This document shows, one piece after another, positions 17,091 through 25,374 of a stretch of DNA of 33,877 nt. This DNA is from Bacillus mycoides. GTDB lineage: Bacteria; Bacillota; Bacilli; Bacillales; Bacillaceae_G. The translations under genes were made by a program, and so were the position numbers. Numbering within the stretch: position 1 is the first letter of the stretch; each line of letters opens with the position of its first letter. The stretch lies in the NCBI RefSeq assembly GCF_001757995.1, contig NZ_LXLV01000109.1:1-33877 (forward strand), written 5' to 3'. The notes under the pieces were generated by a model. It made no database searches and was not told the origin of the DNA. It saw nothing but the letters and a program-made list of their open reading frames with translations.

Positions 17091-19247
17091 ATGGGCTTTC
17101 AAGTAGATTTAAAGGAATTCCTTGAAGTACTGGCAAAACTCCAAAAAGACACCGGTAAAACCAATGAACAACTTGAAAAAGCCAAAAACGCATTGAATGG
17201 GATTATACAAGCCGATGCCATGCAGGGTGCAACAGGAAAAGCGATTGTCGACGACATCAATAATAACCAAAATACAGTTGTGACCGGATTGGAACTTGCC
17301 AATAAATCCCTCATTATGGAAATGGTACAAACCTTACAGGATTTTCAGTCAACAACGGGAGAAACTGATGAGAATGCGGTTATTCTGGAAGATGCATTGC
17401 TTCAAGCGCAAAACAAACTTTCCAATCTTCAACCCAAGAAACATGAAATGGATAGTCGCATCTCTAATATTTACAACAGCGTAAGTGATTTGATTTCACT
17501 GAGTATGCCGAACAGCCAGTTTGATGAAAAACTGGTTGCAGCCAGCAAAGAACTAGAGGATACGATTCAAAAAGTACAGCAATTTGAAAGCAAAAAAGAA
17601 AAAAGCAATGCGGAAGACATTCTCAATACCCTAAACAAACAAGTTCAAATGGCAAAAGAAGTGAGTAGTTTATCTTATACTAATCCGCAACTGCAAGCCT
17701 TCTTTGCACAAGATGCGTTGGCAAAAGGCATTCATGAAATGGATACACAAATCACGAAAGCGGAAAAAGAAGCGAAACTGCAAGCTGAAAGAGAAATGAA
17801 GAAAAAGCAAGAGGAATGGGCGGAACATCATCCAGTGGAGGCTTGGCTTCAAAACTTTTCCAATAGTGCCGGTGAGAAATGGGATGTATTGAGAAAAGGC
17901 ACAAAATGGGTAGGGGAGAACATCCCTTTCCTAAAAGGACTTGCTGATGATGCCTTGGTGTTGGAAGGTTTTTTAGGGGCGGCAGGATCCGCAATTAGTG
18001 GGATAGCGATAGGTGCAATGAAGGTAACTTACCTAGCCTTAGAGCTTGGTGAGTGGGGCTTTAATTCGATACGCGGCGTAGAAACAGAACAATGGAAACT
18101 GGACGATATTTACGGAGCAGGTAATACGATAAAAAATCTTGGACAAGCCATCATCAGCTGGCAAGATTATCCTAAGTATGGTAAGGCACTAGTTAACTCC
18201 GTAAAAGGTTATGTAGAAAAAGCATTGACCGATCCTTATGCTCTTGGCGGCGCGATATTTGATATTGGTAGTTGTTTTATCGGCGTCGGTGAAGTAACCG
18301 CCGCAGTGAAAGGAACAGCTGCATTCGGAAAATTCGCAGAGGGTACAAAAGTCTTTCAGGTAGCCGCGAAAAATAGTAAAATAGTTGGTAAGTTGGAAGA
18401 AGTAACGGCATTCATGAATAAGTTGCCGGATAGTATGAAGAATGTTGTGGAGAAGATTAAAAATATTGAGATCCCGAATGTATTTGAACCTTCGTATGCT
18501 GGCGTTGGGAAAGTCGGAGGCGGAGGATTAGACTCTCTGAAAGATGCTGCTTATCAGTTTATGAAGGAGACTGGGGAGAAGGTTTTTGGTAAGGATACGG
18601 TTAAAGGTGGCTCTGGCAGTAACATTTCAGACAATATCTCAAAAGAAATTAAAAGGTTAGATAAAGAAATAAAAAGATTGAAAAAAGAGGAAAATGACAA
18701 AGAAGTCAAAAGATTAACGCGAGAAAGAAATAAATTGGCCAACAAGTTGGATACGAAAGATATTATTAGTGATCGTTATGACTTGGAGGTTACAAAGGAG
18801 CATGAAAGAAAAATCGATAATTCTAAATATTTTTCTCATGATAAAGGTGATTTTGGGGAAGAAGTGACAAAACTCTTAGCTAAAAACAATAATTTAGGTA
18901 AAGACGTTTCCGATCTGTTCCAAGTGGGGAGAAACGGCATAGATGCAGCGTTCCTATCGGAAGGGCCGCCGCCAAAGTTAACGATTATTGAATCGAAGGC
19001 ATCAGATTCCGCTAGTTTTAGTTACTCGGATAAACAGAAAAAGGGCGGAAATACGTACTTCCAAGACATGGTTAACAGCGATGATCCTAGGTATGCCAGT
19101 TTTAAAGGTAACTTAGAGGATCTGATGGAGGAGAATCCTGGTCTAAAATTCGATTTTATTAGAGTTGAAACAGATATCAAGATCACTGATATTGGATTCG
19201 GCGTTGATGAGTTACAGGTAAAGGACTGGAGTAAGAAAATAGAGTAA
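17091..19247 (+). CDS. T7SS LXG polymorphic toxin with PD-(D/E)XK-like nuclease tail
   Basis: A 718-aa effector. Residues 1-220 form the LXG targeting domain (MGFQVDLKEF..., MQGATGKAI, DENAVILEDAL). A Lys/Glu-rich helix and a hydrophobic Gly/Ala-rich pre-toxin segment (about 285-335) follow. Residues 431-465 are the segment repeated downstream in the orphan array. After a Gly/Ser hinge (VKGGSGSN, about 503-510) and a charged coiled coil, the tail holds GDFGEEV (Glu590/591), GRNGIDAAF (Asp618) and IIESKAS (Glu634-x-Lys636). That spacing fits a PD-(D/E)XK nuclease, so DNA cleavage in target cells is the likely action; PoNe-type DNases are one possible family. The toxin is presumably exported by the EssC machine, with the two small helical proteins and DUF4176 as partners and the next genes as immunity. 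Confidence 0.88.
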   Translation: MGFQVDLKEFLEVLAKLQKDTGKTNEQLEKAKNALNGIIQADAMQGATGKAIVDDINNNQNTVVTGLELANKSLIMEMVQTLQDFQSTTGETDENAVILEDALLQAQNKLSNLQPKKHEMDSRISNIYNSVSDLISLSMPNSQFDEKLVAASKELEDTIQKVQQFESKKEKSNAEDILNTLNKQVQMAKEVSSLSYTNPQLQAFFAQDALAKGIHEMDTQITKAEKEAKLQAEREMKKKQEEWAEHHPVEAWLQNFSNSAGEKWDVLRKGTKWVGENIPFLKGLADDALVLEGFLGAAGSAISGIAIGAMKVTYLALELGEWGFNSIRGVETEQWKLDDIYGAGNTIKNLGQAIISWQDYPKYGKALVNSVKGYVEKALTDPYALGGAIFDIGSCFIGVGEVTAAVKGTAAFGKFAEGTKVFQVAAKNSKIVGKLEEVTAFMNKLPDSMKNVVEKIKNIEIPNVFEPSYAGVGKVGGGGLDSLKDAAYQFMKETGEKVFGKDTVKGGSGSNISDNISKEIKRLDKEIKRLKKEENDKEVKRLTRERNKLANKLDTKDIISDRYDLEVTKEHERKIDNSKYFSHDKGDFGEEVTKLLAKNNNLGKDVSDLFQVGRNGIDAAFLSEGPPPKLTIIESKASDSASFSYSDKQKKGGNTYFQDMVNSDDPRYASFKGNLEDLMEENPGLKFDFIRVETDIKITDIGFGVDELQVKDWSKKIE
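18381..18484 (+). repeat. Pre-toxin seam repeat, copy A (inside the LXG gene)
   Basis: A 104-bp segment starts with atagttggtaagttggaaga and encodes IVGKLEEVTAFMNKLPDSM and the following helix. It is repeated at 23706-23809 (99/104 identical by eye) and 27859-27962 (97/104), without gaps and in the same codon phase. It lies directly before the variable toxin tail. Confidence 0.95.
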
Positions 19248-19264
19248 TTCATAGGGAGGATGCA

Positions 19265-20239
19265 ATGATGAACCAAAAAAAGTTAGAAATGGCTTTTAAA
19301 AGATATAGCAAAAATTTTGTGGATGGAATCAAATTTGAAGATGTTAAAGATAAATATAATGTCAGTAGAAGAAAGATTGAGAAAATTGTTGAGCAAAATG
19401 AAACAGAGAAAGATCACATACTATTAATAAATCTAAGCAAAATTTTCTCATATCACTTGTCACTATGGAAAAACGATGTATTGATTAGCGGTGGAAACAA
19501 TGAAGAAGGACTAAAAAACATGCAGAAGGTCTTATTTTACCAGTGCATGGGACAGGATCTCTATACAATCAGGTATCCAGGGATGATCTTGGGATATACG
19601 TTTAGAGAAGTCGTCCTCACATTAGTTCATTTTGCAATGTATGGATGGGAGAAAGAAGAAAATATATTATATGATTTTATGGCTCATAACTTCGGTGAAC
19701 ATTTAATAGATGCCAATGAAGAGTATAGACATATTTGGTTTTTGCTAGAGCTGTACTTGCAGTATAGAAATAAAACCATCATGGGAACGAATGAAAAATT
19801 GCATCTAACCGTGAAAAATAAGTTTAAGGAAGCTGAACTACGATGCGACTTAATCCCTGAAGACCTGAACATTTATGATGAAGTGCTGGGACGTTGGTCG
19901 ACTGGCGATTTAGAAGAAATAGAACATCTAATTTCGATAATGTCTCAGCATCATTCTGCATTAGCTTCTGAAATCGGACAGCTAGGTGAATTTGGCGATT
20001 TCAGATACGGATTTTATCCTTTTGAAATCTTATTCTTGATCCATGTAAGGAAACAACAAGGGTTGCCAGTACCTACTCAAATCGATAATTTTCTGATGAA
20101 TACTCCAGAAGCGAAAATGGTATTTGGAGAACGTGAGGCATACCCTGAATGGGATCCCGTGCTTCAGATGATCGATCAATTTTATCGTAAAAACTACTCG
20201 GAATATATTCCTAACAAGCATGGAGAATTATTTCAATAA
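19265..20239 (+). CDS. Probable immunity protein for the LXG toxin (Imm49- or PoNi-like, uncertain)
   Basis: A 324-aa soluble protein encoded 17 bp after the toxin with its own AGGGAGGA site. An N-terminal segment looks like a helix-turn-helix (IKFEDVKDKYNVSRRKIEKI). The rest is helical and aromatic-rich, with RYPGMILGYTFREVVLTLVH in the middle and YGFYPFEILFLIHVRKQQGL near the end. The late motif, a hydrophobic helix followed by Lys/Gln-Gly-Leu-Pro, resembles the Imm49 family; the overall helical plan also recalls PoNi proteins, which neutralise PD-(D/E)XK toxins. Neither assignment is secure. Position directly after the toxin is the main argument for immunity. Confidence 0.55.
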   Translation: MMNQKKLEMAFKRYSKNFVDGIKFEDVKDKYNVSRRKIEKIVEQNETEKDHILLINLSKIFSYHLSLWKNDVLISGGNNEEGLKNMQKVLFYQCMGQDLYTIRYPGMILGYTFREVVLTLVHFAMYGWEKEENILYDFMAHNFGEHLIDANEEYRHIWFLLELYLQYRNKTIMGTNEKLHLTVKNKFKEAELRCDLIPEDLNIYDEVLGRWSTGDLEEIEHLISIMSQHHSALASEIGQLGEFGDFRYGFYPFEILFLIHVRKQQGLPVPTQIDNFLMNTPEAKMVFGEREAYPEWDPVLQMIDQFYRKNYSEYIPNKHGELFQ

Positions 20240-20255
20240 AAGGGAGGAAGCTAAT

Positions 20256-20711
20256 ATGCCTGATCAAGGGATAGCACAGATTATATTTCCTGATAGCAAG
20301 GATTTGGAAACGTTTTTGAAGGAGCAAGGAAGTTATGACTTACATGAAGACCTATTAAAATATGGATTGACGACGAAACAGTTTTTATACGTTGACTATA
20401 AAGGTGAGCAATACCAAGAAATTGTCAATTTTATTCTTGATTACGAATTTGCCCACCAAATTGAATTAGCAACACAAGAAGAACTCGAGAGATTAGAAGC
20501 ATTTAATTACGAATTTTTACCTGAAAAGATCCAGGAGGTCAACAAAATACTGTCACCAAAGGGCTATGGACTATTTTCATATCCAAATTCGGGCGACTTC
20601 TTCGCACTATTCATTGTAAAAATAGAGACTATCACAAAATTGCTGCAAGAAGAAGTGCTGCTCGATGATAGAATCCCTTTTCAAGAAAGGTGTATCAAGT
20701 TTTATAGATAG
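20256..20711 (+). CDS. Small acidic protein, possibly DUF6630-like; second immunity candidate
   Basis: A 151-aa soluble acidic protein. ATG 20256 is chosen because AGGGAGGA lies just before it and because a longer frame from 20220 would overlap the upstream gene. It contains QFLYVDYKGEQYQEIVNFIL and, near the end, KGYGLFSYPNSGDFFALFIV, which recalls the DUF6630 pattern of a mid-protein Asp-Tyr-Lys and a late Gly-Asp strand. It closes the LXG operon and is followed by a good terminator. It may be a second immunity protein or a leftover from an earlier toxin at this site. Confidence 0.5.
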   Translation: MPDQGIAQIIFPDSKDLETFLKEQGSYDLHEDLLKYGLTTKQFLYVDYKGEQYQEIVNFILDYEFAHQIELATQEELERLEAFNYEFLPEKIQEVNKILSPKGYGLFSYPNSGDFFALFIVKIETITKLLQEEVLLDDRIPFQERCIKFYR

Positions 20712-20731
20712 ACCTAAGATTGTATGTCTTC

Positions 20732-20759
20732 AACCTTGACTCCGGTCAAGGTTTCTTTA
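20732..20759 (+). terminator. Terminator of the LXG operon
   Basis: aaccttgac (20732-20740) and gtcaaggtt (20745-20753) form a perfect 9-bp stem with a tccg tetraloop and a T-rich tail. It marks the end of the functional effector operon and the start of the orphan array. Confidence 0.9.
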
Positions 20760-21015
20760 TAAGTTAATATCAAGATTGCATAGCTATCTAGAATGTGCAA
20801 TTTTTGGCCATGTACGATTGTAATTACGCCATGTGTTACGGTGATCATTCATGTTCTTGCAAATCTATCTAAAACTTTTCGCATGAACATTATTCAAAAT
20901 AATAAAGGTGTTTTGAATTTGGAAGGCTTGATACTAGAAATAGAAAAATAAGTTGCAAAATGTGCCTATTTTGTGAGTTACTGGGACACTGACAAAGGTA
21001 CATGCTCAATAAAGG
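20760..21015. other. Gene-free stretch between LXG operon and first orphan module
   Basis: No supported gene is visible. A 52-codon frame (20793-20951) has no ribosome site and no recognisable motif. The stretch ends in the terminator at 21016. It may be worn toxin or IS sequence. Confidence 0.5.
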
Positions 21016-21063
21016 AAGTCAATAGCAACGTTAGGAGAACGTAGTGGCTATTGACTTTTTTAT
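21016..21063 (+). terminator. Strong terminator-like hairpin before the first orphan module
   Basis: aagtcaatagc (21016-21026) pairs perfectly with gctattgactt (21047-21057) and is followed by a T run. The loop contains a smaller aacgt/acgtt hairpin. It insulates the array from the LXG operon. Confidence 0.8.
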
Positions 21064-21095
21064 TTTTACAACTAGGTTAGAATGAGGGTAAAATA

Positions 21096-21200
21096 ATGCA
21101 ACTCGTGCCAACAATCATAAATGCTGAACTTGGACATCTGGGTGATGTAGGAGAGATAAACGCAGGAGCTTTTGAGCCTGGAGGGTTTGCAAATAAATAA
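21096..21200 (+). pseudogene. Tail of a TWHE-type nuclease toxin (34 residues left)
   Basis: A frame of 34 codons (MQLVPTIINAELGHLGDVGE..., ending GGFANK) is the last part of the toxin that is nearly complete at 25375-26031 (there IQLVPSEING...HLGGVGEINAG...EFANK). Everything upstream, including the catalytic TWHE, is gone. The immunity gene next to it is intact. Confidence 0.85.
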
Positions 21201-21220
21201 TGTAATAAGGAGATTTTTAA

Positions 21221-21688
21221 ATGACAATAAATGATAAAGTTTTTGGAGAACTTGATTATCAGTATAATTGGGTAGGATATAGAACTATAAAGTTTTTGGG
21301 AAAAGATACAGAGATAGCATTATTGGTGGGAGGTACTGAAGATGGGGATTTTGATGAAGGACAATATGTGGCATACAACTCATTAATGGATAATTGGGAA
21401 CAAATCAAACATAGCATATTACAACCAGTTTTAGATTATTATAAAGAAAAAAGGCATGAGCTTGGTTATGATGTGGCATTTAATGAGGACTACCCATTAA
21501 TTGAGACAGTCGATCAATTAATAGAACATATAACATTAGTAGGTATTTCTGTTCCGTATGATTTCCTTCGCGATGGACGTGATGTAGGGGTCTCATTTGA
21601 TTGTTCATGGGATGAGGAAAATGGCTTAGGAATTCGTCTTATAAATGAAAAGGTAGATGAAGTAGGTTATCAAGATGTCGCTATTTAA
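21221..21688 (+). CDS. Orphan immunity protein, DUF6985-type, copy 1
   Basis: A 155-aa soluble acidic protein with AAGGAG nine bases before ATG. It begins VFGELDYQYNW and contains GTEDGDFDEGQYVAYNSL, LQPVLDYYKEKRHELGYDV and the ending VGYQDVAI, a pattern known from DUF6985 proteins beside polymorphic toxins. It is a close paralogue of the protein at 26049-26516 (same length, same N- and C-termini), which follows the TWHE toxin. Immunity to that toxin type is therefore likely. Only 34 residues of the toxin remain here, so the gene is an orphan immunity. It is followed by the ~290-bp intergenic repeat. Confidence 0.78.
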   Translation: MTINDKVFGELDYQYNWVGYRTIKFLGKDTEIALLVGGTEDGDFDEGQYVAYNSLMDNWEQIKHSILQPVLDYYKEKRHELGYDVAFNEDYPLIETVDQLIEHITLVGISVPYDFLRDGRDVGVSFDCSWDEENGLGIRLINEKVDEVGYQDVAI

Positions 21689-21710
21689 AATAGGGTATTA
21701 AAAAGTACAG

Positions 21711-21995
21711 ACCTCATGATGGTTGTACCATCAAAGAGTATTATGTGCAATGATAGAACAGAAAACGAAGTACGAGCTTAGGCGAGATGACATTTTATTA
21801 GGAAATCAATATAAATGCATGGAATGTATATTAAACTAAAGAACTCGTACAAACTCGTAAGTTTTAACATAATATTTGTCACAACATATAAAGGCTGTCG
21901 AACTGTTACTATAAAACTTACAAATTTAATGCTACTTAAAAACAGATGAGTTTAAAGCACTTGATTGTCTACGATAGGCAACAAGTGCTTTTTAT
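21711..21995 (+). repeat. Intergenic array repeat R1, ending in a shared terminator
   Basis: This ~285-bp non-coding block matches R2 (24881-25166) along its length. It has a 5' hairpin (GATGGT 21718-21723 with ACCATC 21727-21732), the block gcttaggcgagatgacattt (21776-21795), a gaactcgtac...cgtaagtttta segment and a final terminator AAGCACTTG (21955-21963) / CAAGTGCTT (21982-21990) with T run. The first two parts are absent or eroded in R3 and R4. It directly precedes the orphan WHH toxin. Confidence 0.85.
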
Positions 21996-22013
21996 TTTAA
22001 GATTACAACATAG

Positions 22014-22550
22014 GGTACGGGTAATAGAAGTAAGGCAGTAAGTGAAGTTAATTTAAATAATATAGATGATTTTATTAACGGAACTAAGAATTTTGATGAT
22101 GTATTAGATGATTATGCTCGACATTATATTGAGGTAATAGATATTAAAAGCTGGTCTTGGGCCAATAATATTAAAGGTGGAAATAAATTAACAAGTAATA
22201 AAGGAAAAATGATAAAACAACGAGCTAAAGAACTAGGTCTTATACCGGAAGTTGAAGTGAAAAAAGTAGAAGGTATGCGCTATGGATTTGCTGATTTTGA
22301 AGGACTTGGTCTAGTAGTGCATAAAGATGAACTTCCAAAAGATTTATGGTTAAAAAGAGATGTGGAGCAATTTGACTGGTTGAACAACAGGCTTCCAGAA
22401 GATATAAGGGCTATGGTGGAAAATGGTTCTTATACGTGGCATCATACTGAAGTACCAGGGGAAATGCAACTAGTTCCTTATGGAATCCATGATATTACTG
22501 TTCATAATGGTGGAAGGACTAAAGGAATGTGGTTAGATGCGCCAAGATAA
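22014..22550 (+). pseudogene. Headless WHH-type nuclease toxin C-terminus, module 1
   Basis: An open frame of 178 codons starts immediately after an in-frame TAG at the hinge core agggtacgggtaatag (22012-22027) and so reads GTGNRSKAVSEV... at its front. It has no start codon or ribosome site there; an internal ATG at 22209 has none either. The tail has DLWLKRDVEQFDWLNNRLPE, then YTWHHTEVPGEMQLVPYGIH, then HNGGRTKGMW, the signature of the WHH clade of HNH/Endo VII toxin nucleases with intact His residues. It is a toxin tip without its LXG head and is probably silent unless fused. The cognate SUKH immunity gene follows. Confidence 0.85.
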
Positions 22551-22571
22551 TAAAAAAAAGGAGTGTTTTTA

Positions 22572-23042
22572 ATGGAAATAAAAAAAGAATCTATAATTTA
22601 TCCGTTACCATCTGATAGTTTGATATTAAGGAAAGAAGAATTTTGGAGAGTTCAACTACCGATAGATTATAAGAATTTCATAAAAGTTAATAATGGTGGT
22701 TCCCCAGAAAAGAAATCTTTTGGGTGTAATAACCATAGCTATGCAATTATTAGGTTTTTATGTATTCTTGAAGCCCCAGAAAATATTGAAATAGGTATGT
22801 TTGATATTGATGTAACATGGACTCAGCTAGATGAGAGACTTACGGATGATGGAGATTCACTGGGAGTAGCTTTATTACCAATTGCTGTATTATTTGCCGG
22901 TGATTTTTTATGTTTAGATTTTAGAGAATCAAAAAATAACCCTAAAGTTTGTGTGTGGGATCATGAGAATTCTGCTGAACTTGAACCAGTAAGTTATCAT
23001 GTTGCAGATACCTTCGATGAATTTATGGGTATGCTTCACTAA
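22572..23042 (+). CDS. SUKH/SMI1-KNR4 family immunity protein, copy 1
   Basis: A 156-aa acidic protein with its own AAAGGAG site eight bases before ATG 22572; an in-frame GTG at 22563 overlaps that site and is rejected. It shows the SUKH pattern: LPIDYKNFIKVNNGGSP near the front, FLCILEAPEN in the middle, ALLPIAVLFAGDFLCLDF and the late VCVWDHEN. SUKH proteins are common immunity proteins against HNH/WHH nuclease toxins and bind them directly. A paralogue (27233-27706) sits behind the second WHH tail, which supports the pairing. Confidence 0.88.
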   Translation: MEIKKESIIYPLPSDSLILRKEEFWRVQLPIDYKNFIKVNNGGSPEKKSFGCNNHSYAIIRFLCILEAPENIEIGMFDIDVTWTQLDERLTDDGDSLGVALLPIAVLFAGDFLCLDFRESKNNPKVCVWDHENSAELEPVSYHVADTFDEFMGMLH

Positions 23043-23112
23043 TACATCTATCTAGACAAATCACATGATTAAAACTAGCTAAAGGAACTCTAAAAAAATG
23101 AGGAGTAATAAT

Positions 23113-23502
23113 ATGGAATATAGTGGAATGGTTTCGGTCTGGTTTGGGGTTTCTAAATCATTTGAGAGCCTTGAAGAGTATGTTGATATAGAATATACGG
23201 AAGATGGAGATTCAATAGACTCAACGTTTGGGGAAAACTTTGAATTTGGTTATTATGATGAAGATAACATTGAAATTTGTTTTTATGAAGATCCTAAAAA
23301 TAATGTAGAAGATATTTTAAAAGATTTTTCTTATAGTGAACAAATTATCCCAAAAATAAAAGAGTTAATAAATGCTGATAATTTAGTATATAGTATTAAT
23401 TCTGTTATTGTACTCTATGATTTTAAATACAATGAAGCGAAAAGTGAAGATGAATCCGAAAATATAGAAATTAAATTTATTGGTAATGTACTATACAAGT
23501 AG
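23113..23502 (+). CDS. Immunity protein 22 (Imm22)-like
   Basis: A 129-aa acidic protein. ATG 23113 follows AGGAG by seven bases, while the upstream ATG at 23098 precedes that site. It starts with MVSVWFGVSKSFESLEEYV and continues with Asp/Glu-rich DGDSIDSTFGENFEFGYYDED, the Imm22 pattern (VS(I/V)W.G....E.LEEY). No toxin of its own is adjacent: the gene sits behind the WHH/SUKH pair, so it is either an orphan immunity gene or a second protector. R3 follows. Confidence 0.78.
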   Translation: MEYSGMVSVWFGVSKSFESLEEYVDIEYTEDGDSIDSTFGENFEFGYYDEDNIEICFYEDPKNNVEDILKDFSYSEQIIPKIKELINADNLVYSINSVIVLYDFKYNEAKSEDESENIEIKFIGNVLYK

Positions 23503-23504
23503 CT

Positions 23505-23678
23505 TGTACAAGTTCGTTAGTTTAAATGTACTATTTGTTATGGAATACAAAACATATCATATTATCAGTATCAAATGATTGTATGCACGAACTTAAAGTG
23601 ACTAGTGACTTAAAACTTTAGAACACAAATGAACTTAAAGCACTTGATTGTCTATGATAGGCAACAAGTGCTTTTTTA
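23505..23678 (+). repeat. Intergenic array repeat R3 (short form) with shared terminator
   Basis: The 3' half of the array repeat: cttgtacaagttcgttagttt at the front corresponds to the aactcgtac...cgtaagttt part of R1 and R2. It ends in the same terminator, AAGCACTTG (23638-23646) / CAAGTGCTT (23665-23673) with a T run. The 5' hairpin part is missing. Confidence 0.8.
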
Positions 23679-23705
23679 ATTGATTGGTATGCTTTAACTT
23701 CATAA

Positions 23706-23809
23706 ATAGTTGGTAAGTTGGAAGAAGTAGCGGCATTCATGAATAAGTTGCCGGGTAGCATGAAGAATGTCGTGGAGAAGATTAAAAATATTGAAATCCC
23801 GAATGTATT
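23706..23809 (+). repeat. Pre-toxin seam repeat, copy B
   Basis: 104 bp, 99 of 104 identical by eye to copy A in the LXG gene and in the same frame. It is preceded by gattggtatgctttaacttc, a flank shared with copy C but not with copy A. Homology to copy C continues through to the hinge core at 23895-23911. Confidence 0.95.
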
Positions 23810-24202
23810 CCCTGAACTTTCGGCAGCTGGTGTTGGGAATGGAGGAGAAAGAAACGCACTTGGAGCGTTATTTTCTACTGTTAAGAGTGAAACTAAGGGT
23901 ACGGGTAATAGAGATGCTGATATTCCACCAGCCTTCAAGCAAGAGGAATTTGCTAGTTCGTATGAATCAAGGATTAATCAAACACCTGCACAGATCATTC
24001 TGTTTACAATGAAGGAGTTGCAAGAGCGTTAAATAAAATGGATATTAACCAAAGTATTGATAGTTTACAAAAGCAGGTATATGATTTGCAAAAAAATTTA
24101 AGAAAATTACAGGGGAATGGTTTACCATTGTACCCAAGCCAAGGTGCAACAGTAGAACTTTGGGAAAGAAAGCTAAAACAATTGGAAATACAAAATAAGT
24201 AA
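23706..24202 (+). pseudogene. Frameshifted orphan LXG toxin tail, unidentified toxin type
   Basis: The frame opens with the seam (IVGKLEEVAAFMNKLP...), passes the hinge KGTGNRDADIPPAFKQEEF and stops at 24032. In another frame, the sequence from about 23990 continues as ...VARALNKMDINQSIDSLQ... to GATVELWERKLKQ and stops at 24202, a plausible toxin end. A frameshift or deletion near 23985-24000 thus separates pre-toxin from tail, and little of the catalytic part remains. The section NRDADIPPAFKQEEFAS is shared with the TWHE module at 25444 onward. The DUF4274 gene behind it is presumably its immunity. The toxin family is not recognised. Confidence 0.8.
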
Positions 24203-24226
24203 ATATCAGTAAGGTGGTAAGGTGTA

Positions 24227-24682
24227 ATGGAAAATAAAGATACTAGTTTGCTTGAAGAATTACTTTATAATACAAATAAAGAGGATACAATTAGCCGAAT
24301 AAAGAATATAGATAATCCAATAATCCTTCATTGTTTTGCAGCAAATTATAATTGGAATAGTGGATTTGATATACCAAATGAAATTCTTGAAAATAAAGAT
24401 TGTGACTTAGGAACGGGATTACTAATGTTTCATTATGCCGATGGATATCGACTATTAGAAAGTCCGGAGGAAGTTTCGAATTCTCCATTACAAGAATGGA
24501 AGGTTTTTATATTAAAAATTCAAAATAAAATTATGAATTTGGAGTTTAAAACACAAAATATATCATTTAACCCTGAATTAACAAAAATTCAAATATTCAA
24601 GTTGAAAAAAAGTAACCCAAGTATTTCAGATATTCTTATTAGTGAGTCACCAGGAAATATAATTGATATTCCTAAAATATAA
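24227..24682 (+). CDS. DUF4274-domain immunity protein
   Basis: A 151-aa soluble protein. The central block HCFAANYNWNSGFDIPNEIL followed by CDLGTGLLMFHYADGY is the DUF4274 signature (YNW-x-x-G-F-x-x-P and a Cys-Asp-Leu-Gly helix). DUF4274 proteins are frequent in polymorphic toxin loci, and the position after a broken toxin tail supports an immunity role. The gene is intact and has an AAGGTGGTAAGG-type ribosome site. Confidence 0.75.
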   Translation: MENKDTSLLEELLYNTNKEDTISRIKNIDNPIILHCFAANYNWNSGFDIPNEILENKDCDLGTGLLMFHYADGYRLLESPEEVSNSPLQEWKVFILKIQNKIMNLEFKTQNISFNPELTKIQIFKLKKSNPSISDILISESPGNIIDIPKI

Positions 24683-24693
24683 ATAAACATAAA

Positions 24694-24721
24694 AAACTCA
24701 TTACAGTAAATAAATGAGTTT
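24694..24721 (+). terminator. Weak terminator-like hairpin after the DUF4274 gene
   Basis: aaactcatt (24694-24702) pairs with aatgagttt (24713-24721) in a 9-bp stem, but without a T tract. Confidence 0.4.
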
Positions 24722-24737
24722 GGTTATAGTGATTTTA

Positions 24738-24833
24738 TAGAGCTTACTATACTAATTTATATTTTATGTACGGATATGATAAAGTTCGTGGTGCTAAATT
24801 TAAATACGCACAAGTATATATGAATAAAAAATA
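24738..24833 (+). pseudogene. Short unidentified protein tail
   Basis: A start-less frame reads YTNLYFMYGYDKVRGAKF... and ends MNKK-stop near 24833. The Gly-Tyr-Asp-x-Val-Arg-Gly pattern looks like the end of a real protein and not like random sequence, but the family is not identified. It is probably another toxin or immunity remnant. Confidence 0.35.
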
Positions 24834-24880
24834 AAGTATATGTGAAGTAGATAGAAAAAATAAAAGGGTGTTTGAAAATA

Positions 24881-25166
24881 TATACTCCATGATGGTTGTA
24901 CTATCATGGAGTACTGTGTGCAATGATAGGATAGAAAAACGAAGTAGGAGCTTAGGCGAGATGACATTTTATTGGGCGGCGAATATAAACACATGGAATG
25001 AACATGATAGTAATGAACTCGTACAAGCTCGTAAGTTTTAACGTAGTACTTATAATGACATACAAAAGGTGTCATATTGTTACTATAAAACTTACAAATT
25101 TATGCTACTTAAAAACAGATGAACTTAAAGCACTTGATTGTCATTTATGGCAACAAGTGCTTTTTT
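24881..25166 (+). repeat. Intergenic array repeat R2 with 5' hairpin and shared terminator
   Basis: The best-preserved copy of the ~290-bp repeat. It starts with a perfect 11-bp hairpin, TACTCCATGAT (24883-24893) / ATCATGGAGTA (24903-24913), contains gcttaggcgagatgacattt (24950-24969) and ends in the terminator AAGCACTTG (25128-25136) / CAAGTGCTT (25154-25162) with a T run. No open frame is conserved between R1 and R2, while the hairpin at the front is kept by compensating changes, so an RNA-level role is possible. Confidence 0.85.
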
Positions 25167-25230
25167 CATAGATATATTAAGACTCGATAAACAAATGAAA
25201 TATAGATTGTATATACGGATTGATAAATGA

Positions 25231-25374
25231 AATAAAATAAGTCGTGAATATTATATAATTGAAATTAAACTAGCAAAAATTGTGGACAACATATTCCCCT
25301 TCATTAAAGGTGTAGAAATATTACCCGATGGAAGCGTAAGTAGATACGGGGGAACAAATTCTAGGGAAAAGTAA
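25231..25374 (+). pseudogene. Unidentified toxin or pre-toxin remnant, copy 1 of a repeated pair
   Basis: A start-less open frame reads ...SREYYIIEIKLAKIVDN, FPFIKGVEILPDGSVSRYGG and ends NSREK-stop. The same sequence, more decayed and with stops, recurs at about 32119-32270. In both places it follows the shared terminator. The frame continues after the stop directly into the TWHE module, so a single nonsense change may have split a longer protein. Family unknown. Confidence 0.55.

Noticed and set aside
16997-17330. Reverse-strand frames opposite the DUF4176 and LXG genes
   Set aside because: They overlap well-supported genes on the other strand and have no ribosome sites or domains.
20793-20951. 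52-codon forward frame between the LXG operon terminator and the next terminator
   Set aside because: No ribosome site, no motif and flanked by terminators; too little evidence for a gene.
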